A program made the translations under genes and the position numbers. A model generated the notes under the pieces. The model did no database searches, was not told the origin of the DNA, and saw only the letters and a program-made list of their open reading frames with translations. A stretch of 28,543 nucleotides of DNA from DATKLL01 sp035542475 (GTDB taxonomy: Bacteria; Desulfobacterota; Syntrophia; Syntrophales; UBA2185). This document shows, one piece after another, positions 23,065 to 28,543 of the stretch (positions are counted from its first letter, which is position 1; each line of letters begins with the position of its first letter). The stretch lies in NCBI GenBank assembly GCA_035542475.1, contig DATKLL010000052.1, forward strand, positions 1 to 28,543, in the 5' to 3' direction.

Positions 23065-23328
23065 CTTATTGAGGGCATTTACCATTTTGGTTAATCTTGA
23101 TATCTTGCGCGCAGTTGTCTTTTTGTGAAATACACCTTTGGAAGCTGCCTTTTTGATAGCAGGAACGGCAGCAGCAAGAGCGGTTACTGAACCCGCCTTA
23201 TCCCTTTCTTCAACAGCCGTCACTACGGATTTTATTATGGTTCTGACGCTTGACTTGACCGAGGTATTTCTCACGCGTCTGTTTTCGTTCTGTCTGCTCC
23301 TTTTTTCTGCGGATTTATGTGTAGCCAA
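23059..23328 (-). CDS. rpsT: Small-subunit ribosomal protein S20
   Basis: Binds 16S rRNA in the 30S body; 89 residues, very basic and helical. It begins MATHKSAEKRSRQNENRRVRN and ends KKTTARKISRLTKMVNAL, the usual S20 ends. AAAGGAGG lies ahead of the ATG on the minus strand. It stands alone, convergent with lptE, with its own promoter. Confidence 0.97.
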   Translation of the reverse strand: MATHKSAEKRSRQNENRRVRNTSVKSSVRTIIKSVVTAVEERDKAGSVTALAAAVPAIKKAASKGVFHKKTTARKISRLTKMVNALNKG

Positions 23329-23369
23329 AAATGATCCTCCTTTATTGATCTTTCAATGTAGGGGGCTTT

Positions 23370-23396
23370 TCTATATGAATTCCATGATTGTGTCAA
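23370..23396 (-). promoter_or_regulatory. Candidate promoter of rpsT
   Basis: On the minus strand a perfect TTGACA (23391-23396) is followed by TATAGA (23370-23375) with a 15-base spacer, a little short. It lies about 40 bases upstream of the rpsT start. Confidence 0.4.
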
Positions 23397-23465
23397 GCTG
23401 AAATTAATGGCAGGCTGGAAGAAAATAATAGGGTATCTTATGGAGATTCCAAGTTTTTTCAAAAC

Positions 23466-23494
23466 TTGACGCATATTTCACAATAGTCTATTAA
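23466..23494 (+). promoter_or_regulatory. Candidate promoter of the PH-domain gene
   Basis: TTGACG (23466-23471), exactly 17 bases, then TATTAA (23489-23494), about 95 bases before the start codon at 23591. Confidence 0.45.
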
Positions 23495-23590
23495 ATTCGG
23501 ATAAAAAAATTAGATTGACTTAAGAATCCATAATGAGCCTGCGACAATAGTATGACTGCAAGGATGAGATGAAAAAGAAGAAGATTAAAT

Positions 23591-24046
23591 ATGAAAAGCG
23601 TCTATGAATCAAAGAGGGATGGCTGGATCGTTATACTGTTGTGGGCGGCGGTGATAGCAATACTCATCGCTGTGTGGGATCTCTGGGGAGCGCGGTTACC
23701 ACTCGCATTGCGATTACCGATATCCGTCCTGATGGTACTTACAGCCGCATTTGTGTTTTGGGTGCTGTACGGAACACGTTACACCCTCACAGACAAGACC
23801 CTTACTGTTCAGTCGGGCCCGTTTCGATGGGTGATTGACCTGGAGACAATTATTGAGATTTCACCTACACGCAATCCCATTTCGAGCCCTGCTTGCTCGT
23901 TGGACCGGCTTCACATTCGTTATCGTCCAAACCCGTCGGGACTGATGATATCACCACAAGACAAGGCCGGTTTCCTCCGCGACCTGGTGGAGCGGACTCC
24001 CGGACTTAAGATGGACGGAGACAGTGTCTTTCGCGACAAGAAGTAA
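23591..24046 (+). CDS. Membrane protein with a bacterial PH-like domain (bPH_4/DUF1200 type)
   Basis: A 151-residue protein of unknown role. Two hydrophobic helices (about 12-30 and 38-60) anchor it in the inner membrane. The rest (about 62-145) has the pattern of the bPH_4 family: YTLTDKTLTVQSGPF, then LETIIEISPTRNPISSPACSLDRLHIRY and a final helix with DKAGFLRDL. The PH-like part would face the cytoplasm. An A/G-rich AAGAAGAAG stretch precedes the ATG, a weak binding site. It is monocistronic as far as can be seen. The domain call is from pattern alone. Confidence 0.68.
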   Translation: MKSVYESKRDGWIVILLWAAVIAILIAVWDLWGARLPLALRLPISVLMVLTAAFVFWVLYGTRYTLTDKTLTVQSGPFRWVIDLETIIEISPTRNPISSPACSLDRLHIRYRPNPSGLMISPQDKAGFLRDLVERTPGLKMDGDSVFRDKK

Positions 24047-24088
24047 ATAGACGTCATAGAGACATCTGGAGCATTGATAAAATAGGAC

Positions 24089-24121
24089 CACCCCCAACCC
24101 ACGCCAGCGTGGGACAGCCCC
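24089..24121. repeat. Hairpin repeat with compensatory base changes
   Basis: CCCACGC-CA-GCGTGGG (about 24097-24112) is the same element as CCCCCGC-CA-GCGGGGG at 10824-10902 and 11127-11205, with matching flanks (CACCCCCAAC, GGACAG). The stem differs at two paired positions that changed together, so pairing is kept. Confidence 0.8.
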
Positions 24122-24145
24122 CACTAATTTACACGCCTTATCATG

Positions 24146-24174
24146 TTGACTTTTCCTGCCGTCGTCCGTAATAT
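24146..24174 (+). promoter_or_regulatory. Sigma-70-type promoter of the acyl-CoA synthetase gene
   Basis: TTGACT (24146-24151), 17 bases, then TAATAT (24169-24174). It lies about 70 bases before the start codon at 24246, which has AAAGGAGG ahead of it. Confidence 0.5.
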
Positions 24175-24245
24175 GGCAGAGCTTCCGCGGCTGCGTCAGT
24201 AGCGGTCTTTAGCATCAACGATATGAAATTACAAAGGAGGTACCG

Positions 24246-26375
24246 ATGAAAAACGCGGCGACGAAAATTCTCGCTGAAGTGAAAGCACAGGTGAGAACTG
24301 TACTCACAGAGGTGGAAAGCAAGGAAGTGCTGAAGGCTTACAATGTCCCTGTCAGAACGGGTCAGGTGGCAACTGATCCTGACACGGCGGTTACTATAGC
24401 CAATTGGTCGGGATACCCGGTCGTGATGAAGGTCGTATCTCCCGATATCTCCCACAAGTCGGACGTAGGTGGGATCAGGGTAAATATAAATTCCCCGGAG
24501 GCAGTACGAAAAGCATACAGCGAAATCATGGAGAACGTAAGGAGCCGCAGACCGTCTGCACTTATACAAGGAGTGCTGATATATCAAATGGTGCCGGAGG
24601 GAGTGGAATTGGTCATCGGCGCCACCTTCAGTCGCCAGTTTGGGCATGCTGTTATGTTCGGCCTCGGAGGGGTTTTTATCGAGGTTGCGGGCGACGTGGT
24701 CTTCAGGCTGGTTCCTCTCACAAAGGAAGATGCCCTCAATATGATGCAGGAAATCAAGGGAACAAAGATTCTTGGGAATTTCCGCGGGAAATCTGCGGTC
24801 GATGTAAACGCCATAGCTGATATTATCCAGAAGCTCTCATCACTGTTAACGGATCATCCGGAGATCATCGAAGTTGACCTGAATCCCGTGATTGCCTCGG
24901 CGTCTGGCGCAATTGTTGTGGACGCCAGGATGGCCATCGGCGAACCAAAAAAAATCTCTGAGACAATCTATACTTCAAAGGAGATCGTCACCGGCATGAA
25001 GAGGATCTTTTCACCAGCGAGCATCGCCATCATCGGGGCATCCGGTGATCCGTCAAAACTGGGATACTCAACGGTAAAGAACATCATCGACGGCGGTTAC
25101 AAAGGAAAGATTTATCCCATCAATCCCAAGGCAGACGAAATATTGGGGCTTAAATGCTACAAGAGTGTCACCGATATCCCGGGGCAGGTGGATGTGGCGG
25201 TCATCGTGATCCCGGCGAAAAATGTGGCCGAAGCCGTAAAAGTTCTCGGAGAAAAGGGAGTCGCCGGTGCGATCGTAATTTCATCAGGTTTTGCCGAGAT
25301 CGGCAATAACGAGCTCCAGAGGGAACTTGTCACCCAAGCCATCAAGAGTAAGGTGCGTATCCTCGGACCGAACATCTTTGGAATATACTACACTCCGGCA
25401 GATCTCTGCGCGACCTTCTGCACACCCTACACCGAAAAAGGACCCACGGCACTCTCCTGCCAGAGCGGCGGCGTGGGCATGGCCATTATAGGCTACAGCC
25501 GCTCTCACAAAATGGGCGTTTCTTCAATCGTAGGCGTCGGCAACAAGTGTGATGTGGACGAGGATGATCTGATCGAGTTTTTCGGACAGGATCCTAACAC
25601 TAAAGTGATCGCCATGCACGTGGAAGACATCAAAGACGGCATTGCCTTCGTCAAGGCGGCACAGAAGATAAGCAGGCAGAAGCCCATCGTTGCGCTTAAA
25701 GCCGGTGCGACAGCCCTGGGGGAAAGGGCGGCATTTTCCCATACAGGTGCGCTCGCGGGAGACGACAGGATCTACAGCGCCGCCTTTGCCAAAGCGGGAA
25801 TCGTCAGAGTCTCCAATCTGGAAGAACTTCTCGATTGCGCAAGGAGCATCAGCAAGATGCCAATCCCGAAAGGGGAAAATGTATTGATTGTTACCGGCGC
25901 CGGCGGGCTGGGTGTACTGCTTACGGACGCGTGCAGCAGGCATCATCTGCAGCTCATGACGCTGGAGAAAGACCTGGACGAGGCCTTCAAGAAATTCATC
26001 CCTCCTTTCGGAGCCACGGGAAATCCGGTGGATATTACAGGAGGGGAGCCGCCGGAAACATATGAAGCCACAATCCGGTTGGCACTTGAAGACGAACGTG
26101 TGGATGCCTTGATCCTCGGCTACTGGCACACGCTGGTCACGCCGCCTATGGTCTTTGTCGAGACAGTCATCAAAGCAAAGAAGGCTGCCGAGTCCGGAAA
26201 AGCGCCAAAGCCTATAGTTGCCGCGCTTTCCGGTGACGTCGAGGTGGAACGCGCCGCCACACTCTTAGAATCTCACGGCGTTCCCGCATTCCCCTATTCT
26301 TCAGAGAGGGCTGTAATAGTGCTATCTGCCCTTTACCGGTGGGCCAGGATGGCGGGCAGGATCAAACCCCGGTAA
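24246..26375 (+). CDS. Acetate/acyl--CoA ligase (ADP-forming), fused subunits
   Basis: Converts acyl-CoA, ADP and phosphate to the acid, CoA and ATP, a way of making ATP by substrate-level phosphorylation in anaerobes; 709 residues. The order is ATP-grasp (beta) part first (about 15-235), then the CoA-binding Rossmann part (about 255-380) and the ligase part (to about 700). Many bacterial fusions have the reverse order. Both phospho-transfer histidines of the family are visible: H70 in SPDISHKSDVGG (beta) and H499 in FSHTGALAG (alpha). GASGDPSKLGYS marks the CoA-binding part. AAAGGAGG precedes the ATG. The acyl preference is not readable. It could cash in acetyl-CoA released by the island thiolase. 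Confidence 0.9.
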   Translation: MKNAATKILAEVKAQVRTVLTEVESKEVLKAYNVPVRTGQVATDPDTAVTIANWSGYPVVMKVVSPDISHKSDVGGIRVNINSPEAVRKAYSEIMENVRSRRPSALIQGVLIYQMVPEGVELVIGATFSRQFGHAVMFGLGGVFIEVAGDVVFRLVPLTKEDALNMMQEIKGTKILGNFRGKSAVDVNAIADIIQKLSSLLTDHPEIIEVDLNPVIASASGAIVVDARMAIGEPKKISETIYTSKEIVTGMKRIFSPASIAIIGASGDPSKLGYSTVKNIIDGGYKGKIYPINPKADEILGLKCYKSVTDIPGQVDVAVIVIPAKNVAEAVKVLGEKGVAGAIVISSGFAEIGNNELQRELVTQAIKSKVRILGPNIFGIYYTPADLCATFCTPYTEKGPTALSCQSGGVGMAIIGYSRSHKMGVSSIVGVGNKCDVDEDDLIEFFGQDPNTKVIAMHVEDIKDGIAFVKAAQKISRQKPIVALKAGATALGERAAFSHTGALAGDDRIYSAAFAKAGIVRVSNLEELLDCARSISKMPIPKGENVLIVTGAGGLGVLLTDACSRHHLQLMTLEKDLDEAFKKFIPPFGATGNPVDITGGEPPETYEATIRLALEDERVDALILGYWHTLVTPPMVFVETVIKAKKAAESGKAPKPIVAALSGDVEVERAATLLESHGVPAFPYSSERAVIVLSALYRWARMAGRIKPR

Positions 26376-26462
26376 GTTCCCTTTCATAAAGGGGGATTGA
26401 GGGGGATTTAGAATAGCGGAACAAATCCCCCCAGCCCCCCTTTACAAAAGGGGGATTTTTAT
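26376..26462. terminator. Large inverted repeat between convergent genes
   Basis: A copy of the CCCTTT...AAAGGGGGATTGAGGGGGATTTA repeat (26380-26410) faces an inverted copy (about 26422-26462). The two together can form a long hairpin with a loop of about 12 bases. It lies between the synthetase stop and the aminotransferase stop. TTTTTATA follows on the plus strand, so it can act as a terminator there. Confidence 0.7.
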
Positions 26463-26471
26463 AAGTCTAAT

Positions 26472-27584
26472 TTATTTGCCAATCGTAGTCTTCAGCGCCT
26501 TGAGGAACCGTGTTACGTTCTTCTTTCTGGCTGTATGGCCCATCAAGCCGATCCGCCATATCTTCCCGGCGAGAGGCCCGAGTCCACCCCCGATCTCGAT
26601 CTTGAACTCACTGCGCAGCCGCTTCCGCACGGATAATTCATCAACACTGTCGGGACTGTATACCGTATTCAGCATGGGCAGGCGGTATGGTTTATCTACA
26701 AGCATCCTAAGCCCCATCCCCTCCAGACCTTTCACTAAGGCCTCATGGCACTCCTGGTGACGGGCGAAGACTTTGGCTGGTTCTTCCTGCAGTATATTAT
26801 ACAGCGCCTGATAAAGGCCGTAGAGCATATTAACCGGGGCAGTGTGGTGATAGATCCGGTTTCTCCCCCAATACTCGCAGAGTAATGTAAGATCGAGATA
26901 CCAGTTGGGAACCTTTGTCTTTCGGCCTTTGACCTTGGCCATCGCTTTTTCCGAAAACGATAGCGGAGCGAGCCCTGGCGGACAGGAAAGGCACTTCTGT
27001 GTGCCGCTGTAAAGGGCGTCGATGTTCCAGTCATCCATGCGGACTTCGATTCCGCCGAGGCTGGTAACAGTATCCACAAGATAGATTGCATCATTTCCCT
27101 TCATCATTTTTCCTATCTCATCCACGGGATTCCTCACACCCGTGGATGTCTCGGCGTGGACCACAGCCGCGATCCGATATGACGTTTCACGAAGCTTCTT
27201 TTCCACATCTTCCAGACGAACAGGCGTCCCCCAGGCAAATTCCAGGAAATCGACGTTTGCTCCCAGGCGTGTGGCCACTTCCCGCATTCTCTGACCAAAA
27301 ACGCCATTGATGATGACCAGTACCCTGTCTCCAGGCTCTACGAGATTCACGAAGCAGGCCTCCATTCCTGCCGAACCTGTGCCGGATATGGGAATGGTGA
27401 TGATATTGCCGGTGTTCAGAATTTTTCGGAGCATCTCTTTCAACTCTTCCATAATCTCGAGAAAATAGGGATCAAGATGCCCTATGGTCTTACGGCTTAA
27501 CGCTTTATATACTTCTGGAGGGACACAGGAGGGCCCTGGTCCCATGAGCAGTATTTCTTCCACCCCTTCCAACAGATTTTTCAT
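26472..27584 (-). CDS. Class V aminotransferase (alanine-glyoxylate/serine-pyruvate type)
   Basis: PLP enzyme of 370 residues. The N-terminal MGPGPSCVPPEV, SGTGSAGMEACFVNL, HAETSTGVRNP and DTVTSLGG segments are those of the AGXT/serine-glyoxylate family, and the PLP lysine is K197 in SGTQKCLSCPPGLAP. The C-terminal GGGLGPLAGKIWRIGLMGH closes the fold. I start it at ATG 27584, ten bases after GGGAGG; an ATG nine bases earlier is only one base from that site. Members act on alanine, serine or glyoxylate, and some on other amino donors, so the exact reaction is open. It is convergent with the synthetase and divergent from the outer-membrane gene. Confidence 0.88.
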   Translation of the reverse strand: MKNLLEGVEEILLMGPGPSCVPPEVYKALSRKTIGHLDPYFLEIMEELKEMLRKILNTGNIITIPISGTGSAGMEACFVNLVEPGDRVLVIINGVFGQRMREVATRLGANVDFLEFAWGTPVRLEDVEKKLRETSYRIAAVVHAETSTGVRNPVDEIGKMMKGNDAIYLVDTVTSLGGIEVRMDDWNIDALYSGTQKCLSCPPGLAPLSFSEKAMAKVKGRKTKVPNWYLDLTLLCEYWGRNRIYHHTAPVNMLYGLYQALYNILQEEPAKVFARHQECHEALVKGLEGMGLRMLVDKPYRLPMLNTVYSPDSVDELSVRKRLRSEFKIEIGGGLGPLAGKIWRIGLMGHTARKKNVTRFLKALKTTIGK

Positions 27585-27593
27585 ATGATACAT

Positions 27594-27933
27594 TCCTCCC
27601 GGATATTATGATCGGGTAACTTATAACACATCCCTTATATAATTTCCCGTCAAAAACAGATTCCCCTCTGTCTCTTCCTTTACTTTTACCCTTGACCTTT
27701 ATTAGCTTCTCATCTATTCTTTTTTCATAAAGGACGTTCCTCTTTTCTTAAAACGATTCGTTGTCATCACCCCCTGAGGAACCCACGGCAATCAAGTCAA
27801 TCTTATTAGTTGTCAAATGAGATGGGGGTAAAATCACAAGTAGAAGATGAATATTGCCAGGAGGAAATAAATCAGGGCATGTAGTTAAACAAATTATCAA
27901 TACCGTTTAATTTATCGGAAAGGAGATGATCAT
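27594..27933. other. Divergent promoter spacer
   Basis: No gene is supported in these 340 bases. The left end holds the GGGAGG binding site of the aminotransferase. On the plus strand TTGACC (27692-27697), 17 bases, TATTCT (27715-27720) is a possible promoter for the outer-membrane gene. AAAGGAGATG (27920-27927) is that gene's binding site. I see no strong hairpin. Confidence 0.4.
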
Positions 27934-28543
27934 ATGAAACGATTATTGATCATATCCGTTTTGATACTGTCCATTTTTGGTACGACGCATCAAGCATGGG
28001 CGGATAATATAACTGCCCAGGTCTTTGGCGGCGCCGCCTATAACTTCCGGCTGCCTCTGATAATTAAGCAGAACGGCGAAGACAATATCAGGCTGAATGC
28101 AGAGTATGATTCAAAATCCTTTGAGACGCCTATGTACTATGCCGTCCGTCTGGGATGGTGGCGAGATAATCGCGCCTGGGAATTGGAGTTGGTTCATCAT
28201 AAGTTAACCCTTAAGAATAACCCTCCCGAGGTCGACTATTTCAGTATAACCCACGGGTTTAACCTGCTCACCCTGAACCGCGCCTGGAAAAATCCCTGGT
28301 TCATCTGGAGATTAGGGGCAGGGATCGTCATTACACATCCGGAAAGTACAGTCCGCGGGAGGACATTTGAACAAGACGGGGCAATTGCCGATGGATACTA
28401 CATATCCGGACCAACGGTTCAAGTAGCTGTGGAAAAGAGATTCTATATCTATAAGGGTCTGTTCGCCAGCATCGAAGGGAAATACACACTATCCTGGGCA
28501 CACGTTCCTATCAAGGATGGTTCTGCGGAACTCTGGAATTCGG
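27934..28543 (+). CDS. Secreted outer-membrane beta-barrel-like protein (5' part)
   Basis: The reading frame is open from ATG 27934 to the window end, 203 codons without a stop, so the 3' end is missing. Residues 1-23 (basic start MKR, hydrophobic core LLIISVLILSIFG, end AWA) form a signal peptide with cleavage before DN. The mature part alternates polar and hydrophobic residues with many aromatics (AVRLGWWRDNRAWELELVHH, WFIWRLGAGIVI, VAVEKRFYIYKGLFASIEGKY), the pattern of outer-membrane strands. A strong AAAGGAG lies ahead. I do not recognise the family; acyloxyacyl hydrolase-like or OmpW-like barrels are possibilities I cannot decide between. Confidence 0.7.
   Translation, partial: MKRLLIISVLILSIFGTTHQAWADNITAQVFGGAAYNFRLPLIIKQNGEDNIRLNAEYDSKSFETPMYYAVRLGWWRDNRAWELELVHHKLTLKNNPPEVDYFSITHGFNLLTLNRAWKNPWFIWRLGAGIVITHPESTVRGRTFEQDGAIADGYYISGPTVQVAVEKRFYIYKGLFASIEGKYTLSWAHVPIKDGSAELWNS

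Overview
The window looks like a chromosomal piece of a Gram-negative anaerobe, most likely a deltaproteobacterium of the Syntrophus/Smithella type. The reasons are a sigma-54 enhancer-binding regulator next to a CoA-dependent organic-acid operon, an ADP-forming acyl-CoA synthetase, an LptE-type lipoprotein (hence an LPS outer membrane), a housekeeping gene order resembling that of Deltaproteobacteria, and many short G/C-rich dispersed palindromes between genes. The assignment is inference from gene content; no database search was possible.

Region 1 (1-10764) is the accessory part. An intact tRNA-Glu(CTC) gene lies at 10690-10764 on the minus strand. A 42-base copy of its 3' half (41/42 identical, same orientation) lies at 455-496. 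This is the usual footprint of an element integrated into the 3' end of a tRNA gene. Between the copies is a self-contained catabolic unit: a PAS-type sigma-54 activator (996-2435), a long regulatory gap with a near-consensus -24/-12 promoter (2884-2898) and perfect palindromes, and then a co-directional set. That set is CoA-transferase, GntP-family permease, two-domain MaoC hydratase, second CoA-transferase, SDR dehydrogenase, SCP2-type thiolase and DUF35 zinc-ribbon/OB-fold partner. Together they could import an organic acid, activate it by CoA transfer, hydrate it, oxidise it and cleave it thiolytically. There is no acyl-CoA dehydrogenase and no ligase in the unit, so the substrate is probably already unsaturated or hydroxylated. 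The substrate itself cannot be read from the sequence.

Region 2 (10765-11289) is a repeat-rich spacer with a 79-base direct repeat and several hairpin elements. It is followed by gltX on the minus strand (11290-12720).

Region 3 (12721-23328) is a housekeeping block read rightwards: yceD/DUF177, rpmF, acpP, fabF, rpiB, dCMP deaminase, nrdR, ribE, ribBA, ribH, nusB, leuS and lptE, ending against a convergent rpsT. It joins translation, fatty-acid synthesis, nucleotide control and riboflavin synthesis. Genes that often sit in this string in related bacteria (plsX-fabH-fabD-fabG, glyA, ribD) are absent from it.

Region 4 (23329-28543) holds a small membrane PH-domain protein, a fused ADP-forming acyl-CoA synthetase, a convergent class V aminotransferase separated from it by a large inverted repeat, and the 5' part of an outer-membrane-type protein cut by the window end. 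The acyl-CoA synthetase could turn acyl-CoA made by the island enzymes into ATP.
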